The notes: generated by a model not told the origin, from the letters alone. 64,000 nucleotides of DNA from Winogradskyella sp. MH6 (GCF_022810765.1 NZ_CP094494.1:3100001-3164000), one strand, 5' to 3'. Positions 45,660 to 54,836 are shown, counted from the first letter of the stretch. Program-made: numbers and translations.

Positions 45660-46421
45660 TTAAATGGTGATTTGTAAATTATCGTATGCTAAAAAAACGT
45701 TTTCTGGTAATTTTTGTTGCACTTCATCATGAAAACCCATATCATGACTTATATGTGTTAGGTAAGCACGCTTTGGGTTAACCTTTTCTATAAAATCTAA
45801 AGCTTCTTTAAGATTAAAATGCGACATATGTGGCTCTTCCCTGAGTGCATTGATAACCAAAACCTCTAAGTTTTGTAGTTTTTCAATTTCTTCATCGGCA
45901 ACAGTTTTCATGTCTGTGAGATAAGCAAAATCTTTAAACCTAAACCCAAAAACTTGTAGTTTATAATGTAATCCGTCTATTGGCACAACTTTTAGATTAC
46001 CAAGCTTAAATGGTTTGTTTTTTATAACGTGCTTTGTTACACTTGGCACTCCAGGATATTTTTCTTTGGTGGTAAAAATATAGTCGAAACGTTTTTTTAA
46101 AGCTTTAAAAACGCGCTTGTGTGCATATAAATCAATATCTCCTTGTTTAAAGAAAAATGGTCTAATGTCGTCCAAACCCATAGTATGGTCGGCATGCTCG
46201 TGTGTAAAAATAATACCATCTATTTTAGAGACGTTAGCACTGAGCATTTGTTGTCTAAAATCTGGACCACAATCTACAACATAGGTATAATTATCCCACT
46301 CTACCAACACCGAAACTCGCAAACGCTTATCTTTTGGATTATCACTTAAACAAACAGGATGAGTGCTACCTATTATTGGTATACCTTGCGAAGTTCCAGT
46401 ACCTAAAAATGTTACTTTCAA
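45660..46421 (-). CDS. MBL-fold metallohydrolase, PhnP-like, TTG start
   Basis: 253 residues. Begins KVTFLGTGTSQGIPIIG; metal site THEHADHTMGLDD, further ligands at VVDCGPDF and the C-terminal THISHDMG. PhnP-like phosphodiesterases act on cyclic phosphates, but in flavobacteria the substrate is unknown. The start codon is TTG at 46421: no in-frame ATG precedes it and the -7 box at 46447-46440 leaves only about 13 nt of leader. Confidence 0.88.
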   Translation of the reverse strand: MKVTFLGTGTSQGIPIIGSTHPVCLSDNPKDKRLRVSVLVEWDNYTYVVDCGPDFRQQMLSANVSKIDGIIFTHEHADHTMGLDDIRPFFFKQGDIDLYAHKRVFKALKKRFDYIFTTKEKYPGVPSVTKHVIKNKPFKLGNLKVVPIDGLHYKLQVFGFRFKDFAYLTDMKTVADEEIEKLQNLEVLVINALREEPHMSHFNLKEALDFIEKVNPKRAYLTHISHDMGFHDEVQQKLPENVFLAYDNLQITI

Positions 46422-46439
46422 AGGGTGTTAAGTTTAAAA

Positions 46440-46447
46440 CAAAAATA
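46440..46447 (-). promoter_or_regulatory. -7 box TATTTTTG for the MBL-fold gene
   Basis: Exact TAnnTTTG; TTG-type -33 at 46468-46465 with 17 bp spacing. It supports the TTG start. It interleaves with the divergent promoter below. Confidence 0.6.
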
Positions 46448-46457
46448 AGGTTATTTT

Positions 46458-46487
46458 TTTGTTTGCAATACTAAATTAATACCTTTG
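46458..46487 (+). promoter_or_regulatory. Strong promoter (TTTG-N18-TACCTTTG) for the 46513 gene
   Basis: TTTG at 46458-46461 and TACCTTTG at 46480-46487 are a near-ideal Bacteroidetes pair; the leader is about 19 nt. The two divergent promoters share about 30 bp. Confidence 0.75.
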
Positions 46488-46512
46488 CGAAAACGATGTA
46501 ATCCCAATAACC

Positions 46513-47964
46513 ATGGAAGAAATAACGTATAAAGGCGACTTTGAAATAGAAAATATTCCTTCATTAAAAGACAAAGCCTTACGTATTAACCTGAACAAAG
46601 ACATTTATGGTACTTTTTCAGAAATTGGCGCAGGACAAGAAACTGTGCGTCAGTTTTTTAGAGCTGGTGGTGCTTCTGGTACTATCGCAAAAGCCATGTC
46701 TGCCTACGATAAGAATTTTAGTGATGCTATTTATGGTATCGAAGACGATAAGCGTTATGTTACTGAAGCCAGACTTCGTAAAATGCTAATTCACGAAGTT
46801 AATCTTATGGAGCAGCGTATTCCAAGAGACGACAATCCTAACAAGATTTTCTTCTCTTATGCAAACACTGTTGCTACCATAGATTTTGCAAAAAAATATA
46901 AAGGCCACGGTTGGGTTGGTATTAAATTTCAGGTAAAACCAGAAGGAGAGTACAATGAAATTGTATTACACATTCGTTTTAAGGAAAATGATGCCAGGTT
47001 ACAGCAAGAGACATTAGGTAAATTAGGTACCAATTTAATTTACGGTGCTTTTTATAAGTATAATCAACCAAAAAAATTACTTCGTTACTTATATGACCAT
47101 TTAGATAAAGATCAATTAGAAATTGATACTATTAACTTCTCTGGTCCTGTGTTTAAAGATGTAGATAATCGTTTAATGAGTCTACAATTGGTTAAAAATG
47201 GTATGACAGATGCTGTAATGTTTGCTCCAGACGGCAATAACGTACTACCAGCACGTGTACTTTATAAGAAAAACATATTAGCATTAAGAGGAAGCTTCAG
47301 ACCTGTAACTAAGGTAAACATGGATATGTATGAGAAATCGTATGAAATGTTTATAAAAGAAAACAAGGTAGACAAAGAAAATACTCAAGTAATATTTGAA
47401 ATAACATTATCTAATCTAAGAGCTGAGGGCGAAATAGACGAGCAGGACTTTATGGATAGAGCAAAATTACTTTGTTCATTGGGTCAAACGGTTTTAATTT
47501 CTAATTTTCAAGAGTATTACAAACTTGTTGAATATTTCTCTCAGTACTCTAAAAATAGAATGGGACTTACCATGGGTGTTAGTAACCTCGTAGACATCTT
47601 TGATGAAAAATACTATCGTCACCTAAGTGGCGGAATATTAGAGGCTTTCGGAAAGTTATTTTACAAAGACCTCAGAGTTTACCTTTACCCTATGCAAAAT
47701 GAGGATGGTAGCATAACCAATAGCGAAAACCTTAAGGTTCACCCTCGTATGAAAGAACTTTACAAATTCTTTAAATACAATGGAAAAGTAGTAGACATTA
47801 CAGATTTTGACACCTCTAACCTATCCGTTTTCTCAAGAACTGTACTTAAAAAGATTGCTAATGGAGACACAGATTGGGAAGAAATGCTACCAGAAGGTGT
47901 TGCTAAACTCATTAAGGAGAAAAGCTTATTTGGTTGCGAATCTGAAGAAGTACTGCATAAATAA
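46513..47964 (+). CDS. Conserved cytoplasmic protein of unknown function
   Basis: 483 residues, no signal peptide or membrane helix. Opening MEEITYKGDFEIENIPSLKD and a well-ordered soluble sequence (FSEIGAGQETVRQFFRAGGA, GVSNLVDIFDEKYYRHLSGG). From memory, close relatives in flavobacterial genomes are labelled TonB-dependent receptor or nicotinate-nucleotide adenylyltransferase; neither is supported here (no barrel, no plug, no HxGH motif). It has its own strong promoter and terminator, so it is probably well expressed. Confidence 0.75.
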   Translation: MEEITYKGDFEIENIPSLKDKALRINLNKDIYGTFSEIGAGQETVRQFFRAGGASGTIAKAMSAYDKNFSDAIYGIEDDKRYVTEARLRKMLIHEVNLMEQRIPRDDNPNKIFFSYANTVATIDFAKKYKGHGWVGIKFQVKPEGEYNEIVLHIRFKENDARLQQETLGKLGTNLIYGAFYKYNQPKKLLRYLYDHLDKDQLEIDTINFSGPVFKDVDNRLMSLQLVKNGMTDAVMFAPDGNNVLPARVLYKKNILALRGSFRPVTKVNMDMYEKSYEMFIKENKVDKENTQVIFEITLSNLRAEGEIDEQDFMDRAKLLCSLGQTVLISNFQEYYKLVEYFSQYSKNRMGLTMGVSNLVDIFDEKYYRHLSGGILEAFGKLFYKDLRVYLYPMQNEDGSITNSENLKVHPRMKELYKFFKYNGKVVDITDFDTSNLSVFSRTVLKKIANGDTDWEEMLPEGVAKLIKEKSLFGCESEEVLHK

Positions 47965-47980
47965 GAAAACGAATCAACTA

Positions 47981-48009
47981 AAAAAAGCGACCAATTTGGT
48001 CGCTTTTTT
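47981..48009. terminator. Bidirectional terminator between the 46513 gene and bcp
   Basis: AAAAAAGCGACC / GGTCGCTTTTTT with loop AATTT; serves both converging genes. Confidence 0.92.
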
Positions 48010-48028
48010 GTTTAAAACTATATAAGTG

Positions 48029-48484
48029 TTATTCACTTAAAATTTGATCTGTATGTGCCTTGGTTTTTACTTTAGTAATTACATCTTCTAAAATACCATT
48101 CTCATCAATTACAAAGGTTGTTCTATGAATACCATCAAACGTTCTTCCCATAAACTTTTTTGGTCCCCAAACACCAAAAGCTTCTATAACAGACTTGTCT
48201 TCATCTGCTAATAATGGATATTTAAAACCGTATTTGTTTTTAAAATTAGATTGACGTTTTGCACTATCTGCACTTACTCCCAAAATCTCATAACCTTTAG
48301 ATTTAAATCTTTCGTAATTATCATTAAGATTACAAGCCTCTGTAGTACAACCTGGAGTACTAGCTTTTGGATAGAAAAAAACCACTAATTTTTTACCTTT
48401 ATAATCTGATAGTGAGATTGAATTACCATCTTGATCTTTTGCCGAAAACTCTGGTGCTTTATCACCTACTTTTAAATGCGTCAT
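48029..48484 (-). CDS. bcp: Thioredoxin-dependent thiol peroxidase (BCP-type peroxiredoxin)
   Basis: 151 residues. Peroxidatic and resolving cysteines in STPGCTTEACNLND (CxxxxC, the alpha-BCP type), with DGNSISLSDYKGKKLVVFFYP ahead. Reduces hydroperoxides with thioredoxin. Divergent from nth with 36 bp between starts. Confidence 0.93.
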   Translation of the reverse strand: MTHLKVGDKAPEFSAKDQDGNSISLSDYKGKKLVVFFYPKASTPGCTTEACNLNDNYERFKSKGYEILGVSADSAKRQSNFKNKYGFKYPLLADEDKSVIEAFGVWGPKKFMGRTFDGIHRTTFVIDENGILEDVITKVKTKAHTDQILSE

Positions 48485-48491
48485 AATTGCT

Positions 48492-48499
48492 TAAATTTG
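48492..48499 (+). promoter_or_regulatory. -7 box TAAATTTG for nth
   Basis: Exact consensus 22 bp before the ATG; no clear -33. Confidence 0.5.
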
Positions 48500-48520
48500 T
48501 TTTTTGTAAAAATACAATGA

Positions 48521-49177
48521 ATGACTAAGCAAGAAAAGGTAGATTTTGTTATAAATACGTTAAAGGAATTGTATCCTGAAATTCCTATTCCTCTAGATCA
48601 TAAAGATCCTTACACCTTATTAATAGCTGTATTGATGTCTGCGCAAAGTACAGATGTACGAGTTAATCAAATTACACCGTTGTTATTTGAAAGAGCTGAT
48701 AATCCTTACGATATGGTGAAGTTGAGCGTAGAAGAAATTAGAGAAATTATAAAACCTGTTGGCTTATCTCCTATGAAAAGTAAAGGCATTTACGGTTTGT
48801 CTCAAATTTTGATTGATAAACACAACGGTGAAGTTCCAAAAACGTATGAAGAACTCGAAGCCTTACCTGCTGTTGGTCATAAAACTGCAGCAGTAGTATT
48901 ATCTCAAGCCTTTGGTATACCTGCGTTTCCTGTAGATACGCATATTCATCGTTTAATGTATCGTTGGAATTTAACCAATGGCAAAAACGTAGTACAAACC
49001 GAAAAAGATGCAAAACGCTTGTTTCCTAAAGATTTGTGGAACGACCTCCATCTGCAAATCATTTGGTACGGTAGAGAATACTCTCCTGCTCGTGGTTGGG
49101 ACTTAGAAAAAGATATTATTACTAAAACTATTGGTAGAAAATCGGTTATTGACGATTACTACAAAAAGAAAAAATAG
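48521..49177 (+). CDS. nth: Endonuclease III homologue without the iron-sulfur cluster
   Basis: 218 residues. Helix-hairpin-helix ALPAVGHKTAAVV with catalytic Lys121, and the catalytic Asp139 in PAFPVDTHIHRL, so the glycosylase/AP-lyase centre is intact. The usual C-x6-C-x2-C-x5-C cluster motif near the C-terminus is absent: the site reads WYGREYSPARGWDLEKDIIT, and the whole protein has no Cys. Removes oxidised pyrimidines in base excision repair. A cluster-less version should be less sensitive to oxidation. Confidence 0.9.
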   Translation: MTKQEKVDFVINTLKELYPEIPIPLDHKDPYTLLIAVLMSAQSTDVRVNQITPLLFERADNPYDMVKLSVEEIREIIKPVGLSPMKSKGIYGLSQILIDKHNGEVPKTYEELEALPAVGHKTAAVVLSQAFGIPAFPVDTHIHRLMYRWNLTNGKNVVQTEKDAKRLFPKDLWNDLHLQIIWYGREYSPARGWDLEKDIITKTIGRKSVIDDYYKKKK

Positions 49178-49225
49178 CTTTTGGTTGGTATAATTATTGA
49201 TGCCTTTTCTGGAAACTATCAATCA

Positions 49226-49777
49226 ATGAAATATTTCCTTATAGCATTATTTTTTACAACAATAACATCTTGTATACCTCTAAGAATAGCCCCTAACTTC
49301 CATGAAGAAGGCTATAAGATAAAACAAGCAAAAAAATTTAAGCGAAAGTTACCAAAAGAAAATGCTTTCATTTTTGAGGACACAAAAGACGCAGATGAAT
49401 TTTACAACTTTGTTAATACCAAATATCAACTTAATCACTTAGATGTTGGGCTAGAAGTACCATTTAGAATTGATGAAAAGTTGTATTTTTTATCATATTA
49501 CGAAGTTGAGAAAACAACAAAAACACTAAACCTTTTACCCATTTTTATTGATGGTGCAACAAGTGGAACAGATTTAGAGACCGATTTATATGATAACTAT
49601 GTTTCAAGAATGGGAAGCTGGTATTTAGTCATTACTGTTATTGACAATGATTCTAATGATTGCCTCAAGGAATCTCATCCCTCTTATAATAAAGTACTCG
49701 AATACTTAAAAAACTTAAAGAAAGAATACTTTTCTACACACAACTACGAAGAATTATTATTCACAAAAAAATCCTGA
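49226..49777 (+). CDS. Lipoprotein of unknown function
   Basis: 183 residues from the ATG at 49226 (MKYFLIALFFTTITSC); upstream in-frame codons from 49181 precede the signal peptide and are not used. Lipobox ITSC gives Cys16. The body is mixed alpha/beta with no motif recognised. Starts 48 bp after nth and ends in a hairpin. Confidence 0.72.
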   Translation: MKYFLIALFFTTITSCIPLRIAPNFHEEGYKIKQAKKFKRKLPKENAFIFEDTKDADEFYNFVNTKYQLNHLDVGLEVPFRIDEKLYFLSYYEVEKTTKTLNLLPIFIDGATSGTDLETDLYDNYVSRMGSWYLVITVIDNDSNDCLKESHPSYNKVLEYLKNLKKEYFSTHNYEELLFTKKS

Positions 49778-49796
49778 TTTATTTAATCAGGATTTC
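49765..49796. terminator. Bidirectional terminator shared by the lipoprotein and small gene
   Basis: Stem AAATCCTGATT / AATCAGGATTT, loop TATTT, with an A run before and T-rich DNA after; lies between two converging genes. Confidence 0.85.
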
Positions 49797-49803
49797 TTCC
49801 AAC

Positions 49804-49950
49804 TTAATTCTGAAGTGCTTCAAACTTCAATTTATTATAATGTATAACACTTAAAGCCTTTGAGTAATTCAAAAGAAAACTTATCGTTTCGTCTTTTGGC
49901 TGTAGGTTATTATTTTTTTTTGGGGAAGCGTTAAAGTAAATGTTTGCCAT
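49804..49950 (-). CDS. 48-residue protein downstream of the ECF sigma factor
   Basis: ATG at 49950, TAA at 49804. The product begins MANIYFNASPKKNNN and ends LKFEALQN; it is soluble and helical in its second half (QPKDETISFLLNYSKALSVI). It lies 58 bp after the sigma factor stop on the same strand and directly before a strong terminator, as expected for a real last gene in a transcript. From memory, similar short proteins occur in other Flavobacteriaceae. Function unknown. Confidence 0.72.
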   Translation of the reverse strand: MANIYFNASPKKNNNLQPKDETISFLLNYSKALSVIHYNKLKFEALQN

Positions 49951-50007
49951 ATTACCAATTTTAGGGTTATTATATGGCTAAAACGCAACTTAAAACACTT
50001 TATTGTA

Positions 50008-50592
50008 TTAATTTGTTAAAATTATATTGTTCTGCTCTATAACTTTACGCATATTTATAAGTGCATAACGCATTCTTCCTAGTGCAGTATTAATACTTAC
50101 ACCTGTACGCTCAGATATTTCTTTAAAACTCATATCTTGATACATGCGCATTAAAAGCACTTGTTTTTGATCTTCTGGTAATTCTTCGATAACACGTCTA
50201 ACATCAGACTCTACCTGATCTTTTATCATACTTTTTTCCGCATTAAGACTAGAGTCGCTCAATACCGAAAAAATACTAAACTCGCCTGCATTATCAAACT
50301 TAGGCATACGGTTGTTTTTTCTAAAATGATCAATAACAAGATTATGTGCTATACGCATTACCCAAGGTAAAAACTTACCTTCTTCGTTATATTTTCCTCG
50401 TTTTAAGGTTCTAATCACTTTAATAAAGGTATCCTGAAAAATGTCTTCAGTAATATCTCTATCGTAAACTTTAGAATAAATAAAACTGTAGATTTTTTGC
50501 TTATGCCTTTCGATCAATACCGAAAGTGCACTTTCGTCTCCTCTAATGTAGTTGCTGACCAACTCTGCGTCTTGGATAAGTTCTCTTTTCAT
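50008..50592 (-). CDS. ECF-type sigma-70 factor
   Basis: 194 residues from the ATG at 50592; a longer reading to 50631 adds an atypical leader. Region 2 (SVLIERHKQKIYSFIYSKVY, DIFQDTFIKVIRTL, LPWVMRIAHNLVIDHFRK) and region 4 (ELPEDQKQVLLMRMYQDMSF, KEISERTGVSINTALGRMRY) are complete. There is no anti-sigma gene next to it; the only companion is the 48-residue ORF downstream. Probably a global, not stress-specific, flavobacterial sigma factor. Confidence 0.9.
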   Translation of the reverse strand: MKRELIQDAELVSNYIRGDESALSVLIERHKQKIYSFIYSKVYDRDITEDIFQDTFIKVIRTLKRGKYNEEGKFLPWVMRIAHNLVIDHFRKNNRMPKFDNAGEFSIFSVLSDSSLNAEKSMIKDQVESDVRRVIEELPEDQKQVLLMRMYQDMSFKEISERTGVSINTALGRMRYALINMRKVIEQNNIILTN

Positions 50593-50789
50593 AATATTAC
50601 TCTTAGTAGCCAGAAGCGAACTTCTTAGCAAGGGGTTAATTTTTTAAAGTAATATTATGCTATACGCAGGTGTTTTTTAATGATTATGTGGTAAATATAA
50701 CAACAATCATTCCGAAAAAACAAAATTTCGCACCAAATTTTAACATTTTATCTAACAATAACGCATTTTATCAGCTTAAATAGATAACG

Positions 50790-50797
50790 TATCTTTG
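50790..50797 (+). promoter_or_regulatory. -7 box TATCTTTG for uvrA, decides the start
   Basis: Exact consensus. It overlaps an in-frame TTG at 50795, so translation must start later: ATG at 50807 (leader about 4 nt) or 50822 (about 19 nt). Confidence 0.6.
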
Positions 50798-50821
50798 CAA
50801 AATTATATGCTCAATAATCCT

Positions 50822-53611
50822 ATGAACACTACAGTTTTAGACCTAAACCCAAAAGAAAACATCATCATAAAAGGTGCAAAATTGCATAATCTAAAAGATA
50901 TTGATGTTGCTATTCCTAGAAACAAACTAGTTGTCATTACAGGATTATCGGGTTCTGGAAAATCTAGTTTGGCTTTCGACACCTTATATGCTGAGGGTCA
51001 ACGTCGTTACGTAGAAAGTTTATCCAGTTATGCGCGTCAGTTTTTAGGACGTTTAAACAAGCCTAAAGTAGATTATATAAAAGGCATTGCACCAGCTATT
51101 GCGATTGAGCAAAAGGTAAATTCTACCAATCCACGATCGACTGTTGGTACCACTACAGAAATCTATGATTATCTAAAGTTATTGTATGCCAGAATTGGTA
51201 AGACCTACTCACCTATTTCTGGTAATGAAGTTAAGAAGCATAACGTAACAGATGTTATAGAATTCATTAAAACTTTTGAAGAACGTTCTAAGCTATTGCT
51301 GCTCTCTCCTATCATTTTAGAAGAAGGCAGAACGATTGAAAACAAATTGCAAACCTTATTGCAACAAGGATATGCAAGAATAAAATATAAAGAAGACGTA
51401 TTAAGAATTGATGATGCTTTAAAGCAAAATATAAATTCCACTAAAGCGCTATATCTAGTTGTAGATAGAATTGTTTACAAAGATGATGAAGACTTTCTCA
51501 ACAGACTCGCAGATGCTATAGACACTGCATTTTTTGAAGGTGTTGGTACTTGTATCGTAGAATCTTTGGAAGATAACAAACAAACTATTTTTAATAATAA
51601 GTTTGAATTAGATGGCATGACGTTTTTAGAACCTAATGTACATTTATTCAGTTTTAATAATCCTTATGGAGCGTGCCCAAAGTGTGAAGGTTATGGTGAT
51701 GTTATTGGTCTAGATGAGGATTTGGTGATTCCGAATACAGCACTTTCAATCTATGAAAATGCTATTTTTCCTTGGAGAGGTGAAAGTATGAGTTGGTACA
51801 GAGATCAGCTGGTAAATAACTCTCATAAATTCGATTTTCCTATTCACAAACCTTATTTTCAATTAAGCGATGAGCATAAAGCTTTAATCTGGAAAGGCAA
51901 TGAATACTTTGAAGGATTAGACAGCTTTTTTGCCGAGCTAGAATCTAAAGCTTATAAAATTCAGAATCGTGTGATGTTGTCGCGCTACAGAGGTAAAACC
52001 AAATGTAACGTTTGTAAAGGTAAACGCTTACGCGAAGAAGCAAGCTATGTGAAAATTAATGGAGCCACAATAACCGATTTAGTAGACTTACCGCTTAATG
52101 AACTAACTGTATTCTTTAAGGATTTAAAACTAAACAAATACGAAGAAAAAATTGCCAAACGTCTATTAACAGAAATAAACACACGTCTTGAGTTCTTAAC
52201 TAATGTAGGTTTAAGTTATTTAACTCTAAACCGAAGATCTAACACCTTATCTGGTGGCGAAAGTCAGCGTATTAATCTAGCTACATCCTTAGGAAGTAGC
52301 CTTGTAGGTTCTATGTATATTTTAGATGAACCTAGTATTGGTCTGCACCCAAAAGATACCGAGCGTTTAATTAATGTTTTAAAATCACTACGCGATTTAG
52401 GCAATACTGTTATTGTGGTAGAACATGATGAAGACATTATGAAAGCTGCTGACGAAATCATTGATATTGGCCCAGAAGCAGGAACATTTGGAGGTGAAGT
52501 TGTTGCTACTGGAGTATTTAAAGACATCTTAGCATCAGACTCATTAACAGCGCAATACCTGAATGGTAAATTAGAAATTAAAGTGCCCGAAAAACGAAAA
52601 ACATCAAAATATCATATTGACATTGTTGGTGCCAGAGAAAATAATTTAAAAAATATTGACGTTACTTTTCCTTTAGAAATGTTAACTGTTGTTACTGGAG
52701 TTTCTGGTAGTGGTAAAAGTACTTTGGTAAAGAAAATTTTATTTCCTGCGATACAAAAGAAACTCACTGGTTTTAGTGATAAAGCTGGGCAGTTTACTGA
52801 GATGAAAGGAAATTTCAGCAACATAAAGCATGTTGAATTTGTAGACCAAAACCCAATTGGTCGTTCGTCGCGCTCTAATCCTGTAACTTATGTAAAGGCT
52901 TACGATGACATTAGAGCTTTGTATGCTTCTCAGAAATTGAGTAAAATCAGAAACTACAAAGCCAAACATTTTAGTTTTAATGTTGATGGTGGACGTTGCG
53001 AAACCTGTAAAGGTGAAGGTGAAGTGACTATAGAAATGCAGTTTATGGCCGACGTGCACCTTACTTGCGATACTTGTGGAGGCAAACGCTTTAAAAAAGA
53101 AGTGTTGGAAGTACAGTTTGAAGGCAAATCAATTGACGATATTTTAAATATGACCATTGACGATGCTATTGAATTCTTCAAAACTCACAAGCAAACTAAA
53201 ATTGAAGGTAAATTACAACCTTTGCAAGATGTAGGTTTGGGTTATGTTACTTTAGGTCAGTCCTCTTCTACCCTTTCTGGTGGTGAGGCACAACGTATAA
53301 AACTGGCTACATTTTTAGGTAAAGGCAGTAAAAGTGATAATGCGCTTTTCATTTTTGATGAGCCAACTACAGGGTTACATTTTCACGATATTCAGAAGTT
53401 ACTAAAATCTTTTAGAGCCTTGATTGCAAAAGGTCATTCCATCATCGTAATTGAGCACAATATAGATTTAATAAAATGTGCTGATCATATAATAGATTTA
53501 GGTCCTGAAGGCGGAAAACAAGGTGGAGATTTAATAGCTTTTGGTACGCCAGAAGACATTGTTGCTAATAAAAATTCGGTTACAGGAAAATACCTTTTAG
53601 AAAAACTATAG
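50822..53611 (+). CDS. uvrA: Excinuclease ABC subunit A
   Basis: 929 residues from the ATG at 50822 (50807 possible). Two ABC ATPase halves: Walker A GLSGSGKSS and GVSGSGKST, signatures LSGGESQR and LSGGEAQR. Zinc modules are intact (CPKC ... CNVC in the first half, CETC ... CDTC in the second). Recognises DNA damage and loads UvrB in nucleotide excision repair. Stands as a single gene. Confidence 0.95.
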   Translation: MNTTVLDLNPKENIIIKGAKLHNLKDIDVAIPRNKLVVITGLSGSGKSSLAFDTLYAEGQRRYVESLSSYARQFLGRLNKPKVDYIKGIAPAIAIEQKVNSTNPRSTVGTTTEIYDYLKLLYARIGKTYSPISGNEVKKHNVTDVIEFIKTFEERSKLLLLSPIILEEGRTIENKLQTLLQQGYARIKYKEDVLRIDDALKQNINSTKALYLVVDRIVYKDDEDFLNRLADAIDTAFFEGVGTCIVESLEDNKQTIFNNKFELDGMTFLEPNVHLFSFNNPYGACPKCEGYGDVIGLDEDLVIPNTALSIYENAIFPWRGESMSWYRDQLVNNSHKFDFPIHKPYFQLSDEHKALIWKGNEYFEGLDSFFAELESKAYKIQNRVMLSRYRGKTKCNVCKGKRLREEASYVKINGATITDLVDLPLNELTVFFKDLKLNKYEEKIAKRLLTEINTRLEFLTNVGLSYLTLNRRSNTLSGGESQRINLATSLGSSLVGSMYILDEPSIGLHPKDTERLINVLKSLRDLGNTVIVVEHDEDIMKAADEIIDIGPEAGTFGGEVVATGVFKDILASDSLTAQYLNGKLEIKVPEKRKTSKYHIDIVGARENNLKNIDVTFPLEMLTVVTGVSGSGKSTLVKKILFPAIQKKLTGFSDKAGQFTEMKGNFSNIKHVEFVDQNPIGRSSRSNPVTYVKAYDDIRALYASQKLSKIRNYKAKHFSFNVDGGRCETCKGEGEVTIEMQFMADVHLTCDTCGGKRFKKEVLEVQFEGKSIDDILNMTIDDAIEFFKTHKQTKIEGKLQPLQDVGLGYVTLGQSSSTLSGGEAQRIKLATFLGKGSKSDNALFIFDEPTTGLHFHDIQKLLKSFRALIAKGHSIIVIEHNIDLIKCADHIIDLGPEGGKQGGDLIAFGTPEDIVANKNSVTGKYLLEKL

Positions 53612-53614
53612 ATA

Positions 53615-54685
53615 TCAATAAAACAAAAACGAGATAAAACCTAAAATTGCAAAGGATAAAGGAAGTACAAATAGCAAAAACAAAAAGCTAACCATTCCAC
53701 TTTTTATAAAACTTAAGAACCAATTCTGCCCATAAAATTTAATAATAGCCACTAACAAATAAAAGAATGTAGATAGCGCTATTAACCAATCGATAACGTC
53801 TGGTATTGGCCAAAATCTATTAACACCAAAAATAATGGTAAATACAACAAATAAGAACGAAAAATAATAGAAACTAAACACTAAATGATGAGCATATCGT
53901 CCCCTTTTGTAAAAGAAAAGCTTTAAAAGAAAAGCAAAAATTGGCAGTAAGAAAAACATGGCAAGAGGTATGCTATCTATAAAAGTTTGATAGACTTGAC
54001 CCAATCCCATGTTTTTATAAAACTTTAATCCTTGCGCATACATTTTTCGTGTAAAATAACCTGCATCATCGGACATTCCCATTGCTTTATATAGTTCTTC
54101 GTCTGTAGCACCAGCAGCAATTAAAGAATCCATTTTTTCTTCATTAAAAGTAAAAGTCTTGCCTATATTGCTTTTAGGTATTTTTATATTTGACAAAGAA
54201 TCTAATGCTTTTAATTCTTCTTCATCTAAACCTATTGTTGTTCCATTGTTTTTTAGAGGTGCCGCTAATGCTTTTAAATCTAAAGAATCTTCAGTCGTAA
54301 CACTATCTGTTTCTGTTAACTTTTCAGACCTATTATCTAGCACGCGTTGCATACTTTTATCGAGTTCTTCTCTGCCCTCTCTTGTGTAAAAACTAAACAC
54401 AAAAAAGAAAATAACAGCAATAAACAAATACATCTGTGCAGGATGCAAATACAACAAGCGCTTACCTTTTATAAACTCTTTTGCCAAATAACCTGGCCTA
54501 AACATTAAAGGAATGAAGCTTTTTAAAAACCGAGCATCAAAAGAAAAATAATTACTTATGGTATTGTAAAACAATACTCCTAGTGTAAGCTCTTCATTTG
54601 TTTTTTGCCCACAGTGAGGACAAAATTTAAAGCCCTTTTCATATTGCTGTTCGCAATTTTGGCAAGTATCTAAGTTAGTACTCAT
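53615..54685 (-). CDS. DUF3667 domain membrane protein with zinc ribbon
   Basis: 356 residues. N-terminal zinc ribbon (CQNCEQQYEKGFKFCPHCGQ), the DUF3667 motif with FLKSFIPLMFRPGYLAKEFI and GKRLLYLHPAQMYLF, then about five membrane helices and a charged middle loop (about 110-200). Function unknown. It is convergent with uvrA, only 3 bp between stops. Confidence 0.88.
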   Translation of the reverse strand: MSTNLDTCQNCEQQYEKGFKFCPHCGQKTNEELTLGVLFYNTISNYFSFDARFLKSFIPLMFRPGYLAKEFIKGKRLLYLHPAQMYLFIAVIFFFVFSFYTREGREELDKSMQRVLDNRSEKLTETDSVTTEDSLDLKALAAPLKNNGTTIGLDEEELKALDSLSNIKIPKSNIGKTFTFNEEKMDSLIAAGATDEELYKAMGMSDDAGYFTRKMYAQGLKFYKNMGLGQVYQTFIDSIPLAMFFLLPIFAFLLKLFFYKRGRYAHHLVFSFYYFSFLFVVFTIIFGVNRFWPIPDVIDWLIALSTFFYLLVAIIKFYGQNWFLSFIKSGMVSFLFLLFVLPLSFAILGFISFLFY

Positions 54686-54821
54686 TGTTTTGGTTAGTTA
54701 CCACTAAAAGTAATAATTTTTACAATAAAATGACTTTGTTTTTTAAGCTTGATGATAAAATGACTTCTCATATTTCATTAACATATTTTTTAACATACTG
54801 AATACCAGTTCTTTAAATTTT

Positions 54822-54836
54822 TGGCACGTTAATTGG
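54822..54836 (+). promoter_or_regulatory. Sigma-54-type -24/-12 promoter
   Basis: TGGCACG, 4 bp, TTGG: the RpoN -24/-12 layout (TGGCACG-N4-TTGC) with one mismatch. The leader to the ATG at 54908 is about 60 nt. An equivalent site lies before the paralogue at 57386. Confidence 0.6.
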
